Shown here: positions 44,777 to 55,994 of the stretch, in pieces | How positions within the stretch are numbered: position 1 is the first letter of the stretch | Layout: each line of letters opens with the position of its first letter | Program-made: the position numbers and the translations under genes | Assembly: GCF_010614805.1 (NCBI RefSeq) | Contig: NZ_JAAFZC010000001.1 | Span: forward strand, 1,342,001-1,406,000 | From: Pseudooceanicola aestuarii | GTDB taxonomy: Bacteria > Pseudomonadota > Alphaproteobacteria > Rhodobacterales > Rhodobacteraceae | DNA length: 64,000 nucleotides | Direction: 5' to 3' | Notes under the pieces: generated by a model | The model's input: only the letters and a program-made list of their open reading frames with translations | What the model was told of the DNA's origin: nothing | Databases searched by the model: none

Positions 44777-45682
44777 TCAGAGGTTGAAGACCCGGCCGGG
44801 GTGTAGCTCTCCGGCCTTGAAGATGCCGACGGCGACCGGCGCACCATCGTATTCGGCCCAGCATTCGTCGCCATATTCGACGTCTTGGCCCATGACCATG
44901 CCGGGGTTGCCGTGGCGCAGGCGGTTGGCGCCCTCGGCGGTGGTGGTGACGCGGGGCAGCTCGGCCAGCCCGGTTTCCAACGGCAGCAGATGCGCATCCA
45001 GACCCTCGGTACCGGCCATCTCCTCCACCTGCTGCATGGACAGTCCATCGGACGCCTCGAACGGGCCCGACCAGACCCGGCGCAGCTGGCGCACATGTCC
45101 GTGGCAGCCCAGGGCGGCGCCCAGGTCACGCGCGATGGCGCGGACATAACCGCCCTTGCCGCAGACCAGTTCCAGCACGACGTGATCCGGGTCGGGACGG
45201 TCCAGCAGCACCAGGCTTTCCACCCAGAGCGGACGGGCGGCGATCTCGACCTCTTCGCCGTCGCGGGCCAGCTTGTAGGCGCGCTGGCCGTCGATCTTCA
45301 CGGCGGAATATTTCGGTGGCACCTGCATGATGTCCCCGACAAAGGGGTTCAGCGCCTCCTTGATCGCCGCCTCGTCGGGGCGCAGATCGCTTTCGGCGAT
45401 CACCTCGCCTTCGGCGTCATCGGTGTTGGTGGCCTGTCCCAACCGCACGGTGAATTCATAGGCCTTCAGCGCGTCGGTCACGTAGGGCACGGTCTTCGTC
45501 GCCTCGCCCAAGGCGACGGCCAGGACGCCGGTCGCCTCCGGGTCGAGGGTGCCGGCATGGCCCGCCTTCTTCGCCTGCATGGCCCAGCGGACCTTGTTCA
45601 CCACGGCGTTCGACGTCAGCCCCGCCGGCTTGTCGATCACCAGCCAGCCCGAGATATCGCGACCCTTGCGTTTGCGTGCCAT
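44777..45682 (-). CDS. truB: tRNA pseudouridine(55) synthase
   Basis: Makes the pseudouridine at position 55 in the T-loop of tRNAs. The 301-residue protein has the catalytic Asp in [13 protein letters not shown], an opening [23 protein letters not shown], and [20 protein letters not shown]. The C-terminal PUA-like part follows. It is encoded downstream of the phosphodiester glycosidase gene and rbfA on the same strand; rbfA-truB-rpsO is a widespread order, here with two inserted genes. DUF1643 begins 7 bp after it. Confidence 0.97.
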   Translation of the reverse strand: MARKRKGRDISGWLVIDKPAGLTSNAVVNKVRWAMQAKKAGHAGTLDPEATGVLAVALGEATKTVPYVTDALKAYEFTVRLGQATNTDDAEGEVIAESDLRPDEAAIKEALNPFVGDIMQVPPKYSAVKIDGQRAYKLARDGEEVEIAARPLWVESLVLLDRPDPDHVVLELVCGKGGYVRAIARDLGAALGCHGHVRQLRRVWSGPFEASDGLSMQQVEEMAGTEGLDAHLLPLETGLAELPRVTTTAEGANRLRHGNPGMVMGQDVEYGDECWAEYDGAPVAVGIFKAGELHPGRVFNL

Positions 45683-45754
45683 GCGGCCCTCCGTTCAACA
45701 AGCCCCGGCGGTTAGCCAAAGCGGCCCGGCCCGTCAATGCCCGCAGGCCCGTGA

Positions 45755-46534
45755 TCAGGGCGTCGCGGGGGCCACCACGCCCACCACGGGCCCCATCCGA
45801 CGGCCCAGATCGGACCGCCCGATCCCCGGCGCATGCAGCCGGGAGACATTGCCATCCAGATACAGCGCCTGGTTCAGGCCCAGCCGGTCACGGAAAAAGC
45901 TGGCGAAATCGTGGAACGTCACGGCGTTGCGGGAGATGACGAAGACGACGCGGTCGCCGGTGTCACTGGTGCCGACCCCGTTGCGGATATAGCGCGACGT
46001 GCTGTCGGGCATGAACCGGGGGTGCAATTTACCGTCGATCACCAGCATGGGACCGGATTGCGTGGCGTCGCGACATTCGGGGCGGTCGCCGGTATCATAG
46101 CGCATCGTCTCGATCACATGCGCCGTCGTGTCGGTCAGGCACAGCAGGCCATTGGGCAGCAGGCCGAAATTGCCCGGCCCGGCATTGGTGATCAGGCGCA
46201 TCTCCTCCCGGCCGTTCTGGCGATAATAGCCGACGGGGGCGCGGTCCTCGTGATACATCCCGGCGTTCATCGCAAAGGCCAGATGCTTGCCCTGCGCCGC
46301 CAATGCCGTCTCGATCGCGGAGAACTCGCCGTAGGGCGCGCCGGCGTCGTCATAGAGAAACAGCCGCAGGTCGTCGCGGGCGGGATCGACTTCGCAGACG
46401 GTATAGCGGTTGTCGGCATGGGCGATTTCAGAACAGGCGACCGGGCCTTCGGTGGCACCGGCGGCCATCCCGGCCGAAGCGGCAGGCCAGGCGGCAAGGG
46501 CCAGCAGGGCAGACAGGCGGCCCAGCCCTCTCAT
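45755..46534 (-). CDS. Phosphodiester glycosidase family protein (NAGPA-type)
   Basis: Predicted exported protein of 259 residues with a signal peptide ([22 protein letters not shown]). The family motifs [34 protein letters not shown] and [12 protein letters not shown] are in order. The domain is that of human NAGPA, which removes GlcNAc from phosphodiester linkages; bacterial members are exported and of unknown target, possibly a wall or capsule phosphodiester. Its ATG overlaps the rbfA stop by 4 bp (ATGA), so it is translationally coupled to a ribosome-assembly gene, an odd pairing. Confidence 0.88.
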   Translation of the reverse strand: MRGLGRLSALLALAAWPAASAGMAAGATEGPVACSEIAHADNRYTVCEVDPARDDLRLFLYDDAGAPYGEFSAIETALAAQGKHLAFAMNAGMYHEDRAPVGYYRQNGREEMRLITNAGPGNFGLLPNGLLCLTDTTAHVIETMRYDTGDRPECRDATQSGPMLVIDGKLHPRFMPDSTSRYIRNGVGTSDTGDRVVFVISRNAVTFHDFASFFRDRLGLNQALYLDGNVSRLHAPGIGRSDLGRRMGPVVGVVAPATP

Positions 46535-46947
46535 TCCGCGTCCTCCTCCGCGTCGCCCTCCAGGTCGCGCTGGACATCGTCCTGCGAGAACAGGCGCCGG
46601 GTTTCGTCCAGCCGGTCGAAAGTCTCGTCGAGGCGGAACCGCAGGTCGGGGGTGAACTTCAGCGCCATCTGCTTGCCGATCTGGCGGCGCAGCTCGCCCT
46701 TGTTGCGGGCCAGCAGGGCGATCAGCTCGTCGCCGCCAGTGCCGCCCAGGGGAACGACATAGGCGGTGGCGATCTTCAGGTCCGGGCTGGTGCGGACCTC
46801 GCCGACGGTGATGGAAAACCGGTTCAGGTCGGGGTCGTGAATGTCGCCCCGCGCCAGAACCTGCGACAGCGCCCGGCGAATCGTCTCGCCAACGCGCAGC
46901 TGCCGCTGAGAGGGGCCGGACCCCTCGCTGAACCTGTTCCTGCTCAT
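46531..46947 (-). CDS. rbfA: Ribosome-binding factor A
   Basis: Assembly factor for the 30S subunit that helps 16S rRNA maturation. The 138-residue protein shows the RbfA KH-like core: [23 protein letters not shown], then [23 protein letters not shown], and [25 protein letters not shown]. The end is acidic. The ATG at 46947 (MSRNRF) is chosen as the family start. It faces dapB across 117 bp and overlaps the phosphodiester glycosidase gene by 4 bp. Confidence 0.96.
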   Translation of the reverse strand: MSRNRFSEGSGPSQRQLRVGETIRRALSQVLARGDIHDPDLNRFSITVGEVRTSPDLKIATAYVVPLGGTGGDELIALLARNKGELRRQIGKQMALKFTPDLRFRLDETFDRLDETRRLFSQDDVQRDLEGDAEEDAE

Positions 46948-47064
46948 GTATCGCGCCTTCTGATCATGTCCCGCATCTAGTCTCCGCAGCCCCGTTTGCC
47001 AAGCAGGCTTTGCCAAGACGGCGCCATGACGCTAAGCAGACCCGCGCAGAAAAGGGAGCCTGAG

Positions 47065-47874
47065 ATGAGCGACAAACCGGGGATCGTGGTGACGGGCGCA
47101 TCGGGACGCATGGGCCAGATGCTGATCCGTGCCGTGACCGAGGCCGATACCGTGCAGCTGGCCGGTGTCGTGGAACGGCCTGGCCACGACTGGATCGGAT
47201 GCGACATCGGGCAGGCCATGGGCGGCGCGGCGCTGGGGGTCACGGTGACCGACGATCCGGCGCAGGCGCTGGCCGGGGCGCAGGCGGTGATCGACTTCAC
47301 CGCCCCCGCCGCAACGGTGGCGCTGGCCGATCTGGCCGCGCAGGCGGGCGTGGTGCATGTGATCGGCACCACAGGGCTGGCGCAAGCCGATCTGGACCGC
47401 ATCGCAACGGCTGCCCGGCGCACTGTCATCATCCGCGCCGGCAACATGAGCCTGGGGGTCAACCTGCTGACCCAGCTGACAAGACGCGTCGCCGCCGCGC
47501 TGGACGAGGATTTTGACATCGAGGTGGTGGAATATCACCACAACCGCAAGGTCGACGCCCCTTCCGGTACCGCGCTGATGCTGGGCGAGGCGGCCGCCGA
47601 CGGGCGCGGCGTCGATCTGGACGCGGTCGCCGACCGGGGCCGCGACGGTATCACCGGGGCGCGCGAACCTGGACATATCGGCTTTGCCGCAGTGCGTGCG
47701 GGCGGGATCGTGGGGGAACACGACGTGATCTTCGCCTCGGAAAGCGAACGCATCGTCCTGCGCCACGTCGCCGAAGACCGCACAGTCTTTGCCAAGGGCG
47801 CGCTGAAGGCCGCGCTTTGGGGGCAGGGGCGCGCGCCGGGCGACTACGACATGCTGGACGTGCTCGGCCTCTGA
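47065..47874 (+). CDS. dapB: 4-hydroxy-tetrahydrodipicolinate reductase
   Basis: NAD(P)H-dependent enzyme of diaminopimelate and lysine synthesis. The 269-residue protein has a nucleotide loop [10 protein letters not shown] near the N-terminus, IGTTGL in the middle and the active-site motif [16 protein letters not shown] with the catalytic His and Lys. AAGGGAG precedes the ATG at 47065. It is divergent from rbfA and seems monocistronic. Two hairpins lie in the 248-bp gap that follows. Confidence 0.97.
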   Translation: MSDKPGIVVTGASGRMGQMLIRAVTEADTVQLAGVVERPGHDWIGCDIGQAMGGAALGVTVTDDPAQALAGAQAVIDFTAPAATVALADLAAQAGVVHVIGTTGLAQADLDRIATAARRTVIIRAGNMSLGVNLLTQLTRRVAAALDEDFDIEVVEYHHNRKVDAPSGTALMLGEAAADGRGVDLDAVADRGRDGITGAREPGHIGFAAVRAGGIVGEHDVIFASESERIVLRHVAEDRTVFAKGALKAALWGQGRAPGDYDMLDVLGL

Positions 47875-48122
47875 GCGCGGGTCGGTTCTGCCGGTCTGAT
47901 GACGTCCGAAAGGGCGCCCGCGCCGGCGCCCCCCCCTTCGGGCCGAAATACCGCAGGGGTGAATTGAGCGCGGCGCGCTCAAGAGGGGGCAGAGCCCCCT
48001 GCTCGGTCACAAACCGGCATAAGGTCCGGGGCAGGGGCTGGACGGATCAAGCCGCGCCCCCTGCCTGCCGGGATCCGGGCATGGCGCCCGGGGCGGATGC
48101 GCCGTCCCCTGTCGACCCCGGT

Positions 48123-48320
48123 TCAGAAATCGACCGCGATGCCCTTCTTCTCCCAATCGCCAAAGCGGATGGGTTCGGGCCCGTCGCGGCCACCCAGCTC
48201 GGGGGCAAGGGCCTCCATCTCGGCATCCGCCTTGCGGCGCCGCTCCGCGGCCTCGGCCAGCGCGCGTTGCGCGGCAGGAGGCAGTGTCGGGTCGATCTGG
48301 TCGTCGGTGGTGTGGGTCAT
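48123..48320 (-). CDS. DUF1674 protein (SdhAF4-like)
   Basis: Small 65-residue protein that ends GPEPIRFGDWEKKGIAVDF-type sequence, the hallmark of DUF1674. The mitochondrial member SDHAF4 binds flavinylated SdhA during succinate dehydrogenase assembly, and bacterial members are thought to do likewise. No sdh gene lies in the window. The rest is charged and helical. It is divergent from rsmB across about 65 bp. Confidence 0.92.
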   Translation of the reverse strand: MTHTTDDQIDPTLPPAAQRALAEAAERRRKADAEMEALAPELGGRDGPEPIRFGDWEKKGIAVDF

Positions 48321-48385
48321 GGGCAGTGTTCCCTTGGGCCTGTGCTTGATATATGCCCCTGCGGTGCCGCCGCAAGGAGTTCCCG

Positions 48386-49753
48386 ATGTCAGAGCGCCGT
48401 CCCCCGCGCAAGCAAGCGTCCCGCAAGCCCGATCCCCGCAAACCCGCCGGGGCCGGGGCGCCGCCGCGCGCGCCGCGTATCCTGTCTGCCCGCGAGGGCG
48501 CGCTGCGCCTTCTCGCCGGTGTGCTGGGAGAGGAGGCGCGCGTGCTGACCGACCAGCGCGAAGCCCCCTGGATGCGCGCCATGACCCCCGAGGACCGCGC
48601 CCGCGCCCTGCGCCTGGCCGCCGGGGTGTTGCGGTTCCTGCCCAATTGCGACGCTGTACTGTCGCCCTTCCTGCGCCACCCGCCGGATCTGCCGATCCGC
48701 AACGTGCTGCGGCTGGGCACGTTTGAGCTGTGTACCGGGGCGGCGGCCCACGGGGTTGTCAACGAATCGGTGCGCCTGGCCGAACGGCAGCCGCGCGGGG
48801 CCCATGCCAAGGGGATGGTGAATGCCGTATTGCGCCGCGTCTCCGAACAGGGGCCGGCGCGCTGGCCCAACCTCTCCGCGCCGGCGCTGCCCGACTGGCT
48901 GCGCCTGCCCCTGGCAGAGGCCTGGGGCGAGGCCCGCGTCACCGCGTTCGAGGCCGCCCATGCCGCCGGTGCCCCGCTGGACCTGACCGCGGCAACGGCC
49001 GATCCCGCCGCGCTGGCCGATCTGGCGACGCGGCTGGGGGCCAGTCTCTTGCCCACCGGCAGCCTGCGGCTGGCCGAGGGGGGGCAGGTCTCGGCCCTTC
49101 CGGGATTCGAGACGGGCGAATGGTGGGTACAGGACGCCGCCGCCGCCATCGCCGCCCGTGCCCTTGCCCCCCGCTCGGGGGAGGCGGTGCTGGATCTTTG
49201 CGCCGCGCCTGGGGGCAAGACGCTGCAACTGGCCGCCGCCGGAACGCAGGTCACGGCGGTCGATGTCTCCGACCGGCGGCTGAACCGGCTGCGGGACAAT
49301 CTGCGCCGCACCGGGTTGGACGCGCAGGTGATCGCTGGCGATGCGCTGGACCAGGAGGGACAGTTCGATGCTGTCCTGCTGGACGCGCCCTGTTCCGCCA
49401 CTGGCACGATCCGGCGCCACCCCGATCTGCCCCATGCCCGCGACGGGGCGGAGATCGGCGATCTGATCGCCCTTCAGGCACGCATGCTCGCCCATGCCAT
49501 GACGCTGGTCAAACCCGGCGGGCGGCTGGTCTATTGCACCTGTTCCCTGATCCCCGACGAGGGCGAATGCCAGGTAGAGGAAGCGCTGGGCGCCCATCCC
49601 GGCTGGCGCGCCGATCCGCGGGCGTTGACCGATCTGCCGGGGATCGACGCCACCTGGACCACCGAAGAGGGCGGCCTGCGCCTGACCCCCGACCTGTGGT
49701 CCGAGATCGGTGGCATGGATGGATTCTACATCGCCTGCCTGCGCCGCGACTGA
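48386..49753 (+). CDS. rsmB: RsmB/NOP family 16S rRNA m5C methyltransferase
   Basis: SAM-dependent enzyme of 455 residues. An NusB-like N-terminal RNA-binding part (about 40-170, with LRLGTFELCTGAAAHGVVNESVRLA) is followed by the Rossmann methyltransferase with LDLCAAPGGKTLQLA, the catalytic-loop motif DAPCSATGTIRRHPD and the second Cys in YCTCSLIPDEGE. The basic start (RRPPRKQASRKPDPRKP) precedes the NusB part. AAGGAG before the ATG at 48386 sets the start. It heads a run of genes with heparinase and purH. Confidence 0.94.
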   Translation: MSERRPPRKQASRKPDPRKPAGAGAPPRAPRILSAREGALRLLAGVLGEEARVLTDQREAPWMRAMTPEDRARALRLAAGVLRFLPNCDAVLSPFLRHPPDLPIRNVLRLGTFELCTGAAAHGVVNESVRLAERQPRGAHAKGMVNAVLRRVSEQGPARWPNLSAPALPDWLRLPLAEAWGEARVTAFEAAHAAGAPLDLTAATADPAALADLATRLGASLLPTGSLRLAEGGQVSALPGFETGEWWVQDAAAAIAARALAPRSGEAVLDLCAAPGGKTLQLAAAGTQVTAVDVSDRRLNRLRDNLRRTGLDAQVIAGDALDQEGQFDAVLLDAPCSATGTIRRHPDLPHARDGAEIGDLIALQARMLAHAMTLVKPGGRLVYCTCSLIPDEGECQVEEALGAHPGWRADPRALTDLPGIDATWTTEEGGLRLTPDLWSEIGGMDGFYIACLRRD

Positions 49754-49882
49754 CCGCGCGGCGCCTCGGGCCGGGGCGCGACATCACAGGCAATGCGCGC
49801 AGGGCAACAAGGGCCATGACTTCGTTCGTCCGTTTGGGTAGAGTAGGCCCAGACGCCGCAAGAGCGTGAGAGGCAGGCCCCC

Positions 49883-51628
49883 ATGTCCCATTCCGAGCCA
49901 CTGGCCACGCGCCGCGCCCGGTTCCTGAATCGTTTTCACGCTTGGCTTTCCACCCGAGGCCGGCCTGCGACGGGCTTTACCTCTCAGCCGGAGCCGCGCA
50001 CCGTGGGCAGCTATGCCCGCGGGCGGCAATTGCTGGCGGGGAACTTCCTGTTCGCCGGCACGCTGGTCAGCGCCCCCGACACGACGATCTGGGATCTTGA
50101 CGCGCCGGATCGGGATTTCCTGGCGGAACTGCATGGCTTTGCCTGGCTGGACGACCTGGCCGCCGTGGGCGATGGCCGCACCCGGCGGGTGGCGCAGGAT
50201 TGGCTGGCCGCCTGGGTCGCCCGCTATGGCCGGGGGCGCGGGCCGGGCTGGGTGCCGGACCTGGCGGGGCGGCGGTTGATCCGCTGGATCAACCATGCGC
50301 TGTTCCTGCTGCGCGGGCAGGACCGGGCGGCGTCGGATGCGTTCTACGTCAGCCTGGGGCGGCAGACGATCTTCCTGTCGCGCCGGTGGAAGGGGGCCAC
50401 TCCCGGATTGCCGCGATTCGAGGCGCTGACCGGGCTGATCTACGCCGGATTGGCGCTTCAGGGGATGGAGGAACATGTCGATCCCGCCCTGGCCGCGCTG
50501 GAGCGCGAATGCGCCGCGCAGGTGGACGGGCAGGGCGGTCTGCCCACCCGCAACCCCGAGGAGCTGCTGGAAGTCTTCACCCTGTTGACCTGGGCCGCCG
50601 CCGCGCTGTCCGAGGTGGATCGCGACCCCGGCCCCGAACACATGGCCGCCATTCGCCGCATTGCCCCCACCCTGCGCACCCTGCGCCATGCCGACGGATC
50701 GCTGGCGCGGTTCCACGGCGGCGGGCGTGGGCTGGAAGGGCGGCTGGACCATGCCCTTGCGGCCAGCGGCATCACCCATTCGCAACCAGACGGGCTGTCC
50801 ATGGGCTATGCCCGGCTGGGTGCGGGACGTACCAGCGTCATCGTCGATGCCAGCCCCCCGCCCGAAGGCCGCGCCAGCGCCAATGCCCATGCCAGCACGC
50901 TGGCGTTCGAACTGACCTCGGGTCGGCGTCCGATGATCGTGAACTGCGGGTCGGGCGTCAGCTTTGGCCGCGAATGGCGCCGCGCCGGGCGGGCCACGCC
51001 CAGCCATTCGACCCTGTGCCTTGAGGGGTTTTCGTCGGGTCGGCTGGGCCGGACTGAAGGCAACGGCGCCATCGAATACCTGTCTGACGCACCGAAGAAG
51101 GTGCCGATCCGCATGAGCCACGCCAGCGACGGCGTGCGGTTTCAGGGCGGGCATGACGGCTATTCCTCGGCCTATGGGCTGACCCATGCGCGCACCCTGG
51201 AGCTGACCTTTGACGGGCGCGGCATGGCGGGCGAGGACATGCTGCTGGCGCTGGACGACAACGACAAGCGGATCTTTGACCGGCGCATGGACCGGGTGCA
51301 CATGCAGGGGCTGGCCTTTGCTCTGCGCTTCCACCTGCACCCGGAGGTGGAGGCCCATGTCGACCTGGGCGGCACCGCGATTTCGCTGGCTCTGAAAAGC
51401 GGCGAATTGTGGGTGTTCCGCCATGACGGCAAGTTCGAGATGTCGCTGGAACCCTCGGTCTACCTGGAACGCAACCGGCTGAAGCCGCGCGCCAGCCGCC
51501 AGATCGTCCTTTCGGGGAAGGTGATGGAATATGCCTCGCGCATCCGCTGGTCTTTCGCCAAGGCACAGGATACTCCCATCTCCATCCGGGATCTGAAGCG
51601 TGACGACGACTTCCCGACGGCGGGGTGA
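49883..51628 (+). CDS. Heparinase II/III family protein
   Basis: Protein of 581 residues. The N-terminal two-fifths (to about 250) is a helical barrel like alginate/heparin lyases, with [14 protein letters not shown]. The C-terminal part has the heparinase II/III beta domain with [23 protein letters not shown] near 335-360. Such enzymes cleave uronic-acid polysaccharides by elimination. There is no signal peptide, so the protein may be cytoplasmic and work on oligomers or even serve another role. It is 129 bp after rsmB and before purH. This order is common in the Rhodobacteraceae, and the natural substrate is unknown. Confidence 0.88.
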   Translation: MSHSEPLATRRARFLNRFHAWLSTRGRPATGFTSQPEPRTVGSYARGRQLLAGNFLFAGTLVSAPDTTIWDLDAPDRDFLAELHGFAWLDDLAAVGDGRTRRVAQDWLAAWVARYGRGRGPGWVPDLAGRRLIRWINHALFLLRGQDRAASDAFYVSLGRQTIFLSRRWKGATPGLPRFEALTGLIYAGLALQGMEEHVDPALAALERECAAQVDGQGGLPTRNPEELLEVFTLLTWAAAALSEVDRDPGPEHMAAIRRIAPTLRTLRHADGSLARFHGGGRGLEGRLDHALAASGITHSQPDGLSMGYARLGAGRTSVIVDASPPPEGRASANAHASTLAFELTSGRRPMIVNCGSGVSFGREWRRAGRATPSHSTLCLEGFSSGRLGRTEGNGAIEYLSDAPKKVPIRMSHASDGVRFQGGHDGYSSAYGLTHARTLELTFDGRGMAGEDMLLALDDNDKRIFDRRMDRVHMQGLAFALRFHLHPEVEAHVDLGGTAISLALKSGELWVFRHDGKFEMSLEPSVYLERNRLKPRASRQIVLSGKVMEYASRIRWSFAKAQDTPISIRDLKRDDDFPTAG

Positions 51629-51722
51629 CCCCGCCCGGACCGTTCCGCGCCGCGACCCCGGTGGCCTCCATTGCGGCGGCCCCCTGACCGATGTGATGCA
51701 ACAACCCTGGATTTCCGACCCG

Positions 51723-53339
51723 ATGCCCGACCAGACGACTGCCGCCACCGCCCCCGGATTGTCCCCGCTTCGCCGCGCCCTGATCTCCGTCTCGGACAAG
51801 ACCGGGTTGGTCGAACTGGCCCGCGCCCTGACGGACAGGGGGGTGGAGCTGCTGTCCACCGGCGGTAGCGCCGCGACGCTGCGCGACGCCGGGCTGGCGG
51901 TGCGCGACGTCGCCGATGTCACCGACTTTCCCGAGATGATGGATGGCCGGGTCAAGACCCTGCACCCGGCCGTGCACGGCGGGCTGCTGGCGCTGCGCGA
52001 CAACGCGGCGCATGTCCAGGCGATGACCGATCACGGGATCGCGCCGATCGATCTGCTGGTGGTGAACCTCTACCCGTTCGAGGAAACGGTGGCCAAGGGC
52101 GCCGATTACGGCACCTGCATCGAGAATATCGATATCGGCGGCCCGGCGATGATCCGGGCGGCGTCCAAGAACCACGCCTTTGTCAACGTGGTCACCGACG
52201 TGCAGGATTACGACGCCCTGCTGGCCGAGCTGGAGGCCCATGACGGTCAGACCACCTATGCCTTCCGCCAGCGGCTGGCGCTGACCGCCTATTCCCGCAC
52301 GGCGGCCTATGATTCGGCGGTGTCCGCCTGGATGGCCGGGGCCATCGGCGAGCCGACACCGCGCCGCCGCAGCTTTGCCGGGGCGCTGGCGCAGACCCTG
52401 CGTTACGGCGAGAACCCGCATCAGGCGGCGGCCTTCTATACCGACGGCTCCGCCCGGCCCGGCGTGGCCACCGCCCGCCAGGTGCAGGGCAAGGAACTGA
52501 GCTACAACAACATCAACGACACCGACGCCGCTTTTGAGCTGGTCAGCGAGTTCCGCGCCGAGGACGGCCCCGCCTGCGCCATCATCAAGCACGCCAACCC
52601 CAGCGGCGTGGCACGGGGCGAGACGCTGAAACAGGCCTATGGCCGCGCCTTCGATTGCGATCGCACCTCGGCCTTTGGCGGGATCATCGCGCTGAACCAG
52701 CCGCTGGACGCCGCCACCGCCGAAGAGATCGCCGGCATCTTCACCGAGGTGATCATCGCCCCCGGCGCCGATGAGGCCGCGCGGGAGATCCTGGCGAAGA
52801 AGAAGAACCTGCGCCTGTTGCTGACCGACGGGCTGGCCGATCCGGCTGCCGCCGGGCTGGCGATCCGTCAGGTTTCGGGCGGGATGCTGGTGCAGGACCG
52901 CGACAATGGCCGGGTGCTGCCCGCTGACCTGAAGGTCGTGACGAAGCGCGCCCCGACCGAGGCAGAGCTGGCCGACATGCGCTTTGCCTGGACGGTGGCG
53001 AAACATGTGAAGTCCAACGCCATCGTCTATGTTCGCGATGGCGCGACCGTCGGCGTGGGCGCCGGGCAGATGAGCCGCGTGGACAGTTCGACCATCGCGG
53101 CGCTGAAGGCGCGGCGCATGGCAGAGGAATGCGGCCTGCCCGAGACACCGGCCAAGGGGTCCGTGGTGGCATCCGACGCGTTCTTCCCCTTTGCGGACGG
53201 TCTGCTGGCTGCGGCAGAGGCCGGCGCCACGGCTGTGATCCAGCCCGGCGGGTCGATGCGCGACGACGAGGTGATCGCGGCGGCGGACGAGGCCGGTCTG
53301 GCCATGGTCCTGACCGGCATGCGCCACTTCCGGCACTGA
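51723..53339 (+). CDS. purH: Bifunctional AICAR formyltransferase/IMP cyclohydrolase
   Basis: Catalyses the last two steps to IMP in purine synthesis. The 538-residue protein has the MGS-like cyclohydrolase domain first ([15 protein letters not shown], then [12 protein letters not shown]), and the AICAR transformylase after (RYGENPHQ, then [11 protein letters not shown] with the catalytic Lys-His). The ATG at 51723 (MPDQTT) is taken because it keeps the usual lead before the first strand; MQQPW at 51696 is an alternative. It is 10 bp upstream of lspA. Confidence 0.97.
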   Translation: MPDQTTAATAPGLSPLRRALISVSDKTGLVELARALTDRGVELLSTGGSAATLRDAGLAVRDVADVTDFPEMMDGRVKTLHPAVHGGLLALRDNAAHVQAMTDHGIAPIDLLVVNLYPFEETVAKGADYGTCIENIDIGGPAMIRAASKNHAFVNVVTDVQDYDALLAELEAHDGQTTYAFRQRLALTAYSRTAAYDSAVSAWMAGAIGEPTPRRRSFAGALAQTLRYGENPHQAAAFYTDGSARPGVATARQVQGKELSYNNINDTDAAFELVSEFRAEDGPACAIIKHANPSGVARGETLKQAYGRAFDCDRTSAFGGIIALNQPLDAATAEEIAGIFTEVIIAPGADEAAREILAKKKNLRLLLTDGLADPAAAGLAIRQVSGGMLVQDRDNGRVLPADLKVVTKRAPTEAELADMRFAWTVAKHVKSNAIVYVRDGATVGVGAGQMSRVDSSTIAALKARRMAEECGLPETPAKGSVVASDAFFPFADGLLAAAEAGATAVIQPGGSMRDDEVIAAADEAGLAMVLTGMRHFRH

Positions 53340-53349
53340 GAGGGGCGCG

Positions 53350-53817
53350 ATGCGAACGGTATTCTGGACGGGCTTCTGGGTCTTCCTGCTGGATCAGGCG
53401 ACGAAATACATCGTCGTGCACATGATGAACCTGCGGCAGCTGGGGCAGATCGACGTGTTGCCACCCTTGCTGACCTTTCGCATGGCCTGGAACGAGGGGA
53501 TCAACTTCGGTCTCTTTGCAGGGGGCACGCCCTGGACGCGCTGGATTCTGATCGGCATTGCCGCGCTGATCTGCGCGGGCGTGATCTGGTGGGTCTGGCG
53601 CGAACGCCCGCGTCGCATCGGTCTGATTGCCGCCGGGCTGGTGATCGGCGGGGCGCTGGGCAACGTCGTGGACCGGCTGCTGTACGGCGCCGTGGCAGAT
53701 TTCATCAACATGAGCTGTTGCGGCATCGACAATCCATTCGCTTTCAACGTCGCGGATGTGTCGATCTTTGTCGGGGTGTTGATGCTGGTCTTTCTTCCGG
53801 CGGAGAAAGACGCGTGA
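53350..53817 (+). CDS. lspA: Lipoprotein signal peptidase (signal peptidase II)
   Basis: Inner-membrane aspartyl protease that cleaves the signal of lipoproteins after lipidation. The 155-residue protein has about four helices and the catalytic Asp residues in [14 protein letters not shown] and [11 protein letters not shown]. The first helix has LDQATKYIV. It is 10 bp after purH and is followed by a DUF3035 lipoprotein, one of its likely substrates along with the SLT lipoprotein in this window. Confidence 0.97.
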   Translation: MRTVFWTGFWVFLLDQATKYIVVHMMNLRQLGQIDVLPPLLTFRMAWNEGINFGLFAGGTPWTRWILIGIAALICAGVIWWVWRERPRRIGLIAAGLVIGGALGNVVDRLLYGAVADFINMSCCGIDNPFAFNVADVSIFVGVLMLVFLPAEKDA

Positions 53818-53866
53818 CGTTGCCGTGGTGATCGTCTAGAACGGCTGACAATAAAGGAGGGTGGCC

Positions 53867-54391
53867 ATGGCGCTGGCACGCGGCTTGATCATTGTTGCCA
53901 TACTGGGACTCGCAGCCTGCGGAGAGCGGGAGCGGGATATTTCCCTGCGCAGCTTCCACAATCCCGGCGGCGGGCCGGAGGAATTCGCCATCCTGCCCAA
54001 CAAGGCGCTGGAGGCACCGCCCTCCTATGCGGAACTGCCGGCGCCGACGCCGGGACAGGGCAACCGTACCGACCTGACACCGGAGGCCGACGCGGTCGCG
54101 GCGTTGGGCGGCAACCCGGCGGCGCTGGACAATCGGGGCGTGGCCGCATCGGATGCGGCGCTGGTCGCCCATGCCGGCCGGCGCGGCATCAACCCGGACA
54201 TCCGCCCCGTCCTGACCGAAGAGGACGAGGATTTCCGCCGTCGCAAGTCGCGGTTCACCAAGATCCGGCTGTTCCGCGTCGATCGGTATTATCCCGCCTA
54301 CAAGCGCCAGGCGCTGGACGGCCAGAAAGAAAAACAGCGGTGGCAGAACGCCGGCGCGCCGACGCCCACCGCCCCGCCTGCGGTTCAGTGA
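53867..54391 (+). CDS. DUF3035 lipoprotein
   Basis: Lipoprotein of 174 residues with a signal peptide and lipobox LAAC at about residues 14-17. The DUF3035 core has FHNPGGGPEEFAILPNKALEAPPSYAELPAPTPG, a typical family opening, then ADAVAALGG and an acidic end with EEDEDFRRRKSRF. Role unknown. GGAGG 6 bp before the ATG at 53867 decides against the GTG at 53861. In relatives an M16-family peptidase often follows; here 284 bp of non-coding DNA and dapE follow instead. Confidence 0.88.
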   Translation: MALARGLIIVAILGLAACGERERDISLRSFHNPGGGPEEFAILPNKALEAPPSYAELPAPTPGQGNRTDLTPEADAVAALGGNPAALDNRGVAASDAALVAHAGRRGINPDIRPVLTEEDEDFRRRKSRFTKIRLFRVDRYYPAYKRQALDGQKEKQRWQNAGAPTPTAPPAVQ

Positions 54392-54675
54392 CCCGACCAG
54401 CGGGGCGTGCGCCCCGGTGACGAGGCGCATCTGTCACGCGGCCTTGGATGCCAGGGGGCAGGGTCTGGCGTGCGACATCGGGCAATGCAGATACGACGGC
54501 GTCACACCCCCGGTGTCGCGCCGTTTCGCTTTTCTGGGGGACCGGTCGCCGTGAAATAGGGGCCGCCGTGCCGCCGCGCCCGTGGTTTCCCTTTGCCGCG
54601 ATTGGGTCTATTGCAGGTCAGCCGGATGGCCGGGCCCTCACGGTCTGTCATCCCGCGCGCCAGTAGGAGAACCAG

Positions 54676-55824
54676 ATGTCCCAGCCGCTTGATCCCGTTG
54701 ACCTGACCGCCCGCCTTGTCCGCTGCCCCTCTGTCACGCCGGAGGAGGGCGGCGCCCTGCGCCTGCTGGAAGAGATGCTGACCGGCGCTGGCTTCACCTG
54801 TCACAGGGCCGATCGGGGCGGGATCTCCAACCTGTTCGCCCGCTGGGGCGACAAGGGACATGCCCGCACCCTGGGCTTCAACGGGCATACCGACGTGGTC
54901 CCGGTGGGCGATACGGCGGCCTGGTCCGTCGATCCCTTTGGCGCCGAAATCCGGGATGGGAAGCTGTGGGGACGCGGCGCGACGGACATGAAATCCGGCG
55001 TCGCGGCCTTTGCCGCCGCCGCCGTGGATTTCGTCACCCGGACACCGCCCGATGGGGCCGTCGTGCTGGCCATCACTGGCGACGAGGAAGCGGACGCCAC
55101 CGATGGCACCCGCGCCCTGCTGGACTGGATGGACAGCACCGGCGAGGCGATGACCCATTGCCTGGTCGGAGAGCCCACCTGCCCCGAGGTGATGGGCGAG
55201 ATGATGAAGATCGGGCGGCGCGGCTCTCTCACCGCGAAGTTCACCGCCAACGGCGTGCAGGGCCATTCCGCCTATCCCCACCGCGCGAACAATCCGATCC
55301 CCGCGCTGGTGCGTCTGATGGATCGCCTTTCCGGGCACGAGCTGGACACGGGCACCGATCATTTCGACCCCTCCACCCTGGCCGTCGTCACCATCGACAC
55401 CGGCAACCCGGCCACCAACGTGATCCCCGCCGCCTGCCGTGCCACGGTCAACATCCGGTTCAACGACACCCATTCCGGCGACAGCCTGACCCGCTGGCTG
55501 CAACGCGAGGCGCAGGAGGTCAGCCGTCTGTTCGACCTGCCCATCGACGTGGAGATCAAGGTCAGCGGCGAGGCCTTCCTGACCCCGCCCGGAGCATTCT
55601 CCGAGCTGGTCGCGAGGGCGGTGGCGGCGGAAACCGGTGTGACCCCGGTGGCCAGCACCTCTGGCGGGACATCGGATGCGCGGTTCGTCAAGGATCACTG
55701 CCCGGTGGTTGAATTCGGGCTGGTCGGTCAGACGATGCACCAGGTGGATGAACATGTCGTCGTCGACCAGATCACCCAGCTCAAGGCGATCTACGGCCGG
55801 ATCCTCGCCGATTACTTTGCCTGA
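54676..55824 (+). CDS. dapE: Succinyl-diaminopimelate desuccinylase
   Basis: Two-zinc M20-type hydrolase of 382 residues, making LL-diaminopimelate. The metal ligands and catalytic residues are visible: His and Asp in [10 protein letters not shown], Asp in ATDMKSG, the Glu pair in [12 protein letters not shown], Glu in VGEPTCP, and a late His in [17 protein letters not shown] precedes the ATG. Apparently monocistronic. The pathway also uses dapB and perhaps the aminotransferase at 21563. Confidence 0.97.
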   Translation: MSQPLDPVDLTARLVRCPSVTPEEGGALRLLEEMLTGAGFTCHRADRGGISNLFARWGDKGHARTLGFNGHTDVVPVGDTAAWSVDPFGAEIRDGKLWGRGATDMKSGVAAFAAAAVDFVTRTPPDGAVVLAITGDEEADATDGTRALLDWMDSTGEAMTHCLVGEPTCPEVMGEMMKIGRRGSLTAKFTANGVQGHSAYPHRANNPIPALVRLMDRLSGHELDTGTDHFDPSTLAVVTIDTGNPATNVIPAACRATVNIRFNDTHSGDSLTRWLQREAQEVSRLFDLPIDVEIKVSGEAFLTPPGAFSELVARAVAAETGVTPVASTSGGTSDARFVKDHCPVVEFGLVGQTMHQVDEHVVVDQITQLKAIYGRILADYFA

Positions 55825-55994
55825 CATCCAGGTCCGGGGCGCTGCCGCCGCGCTCTGATGCCAGGGGAGGCGCAGGACCGTGGTTCGCGGCGCGGGGGGC
55901 TGTGGCGTTTGAACGGCCTGACGGGGGTGGACAGCGCCGGCGCCGCCCCCATTTCCTTCATGACGCCCCGTTGCACCCGTGATAGGCCTCGCTC

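Noticed and set aside
54401..54416. GGGGCG/CGCCCC inverted repeat after the DUF3035 gene as a terminator
   Set aside because: The loop is only two to four bases and no T-run follows.
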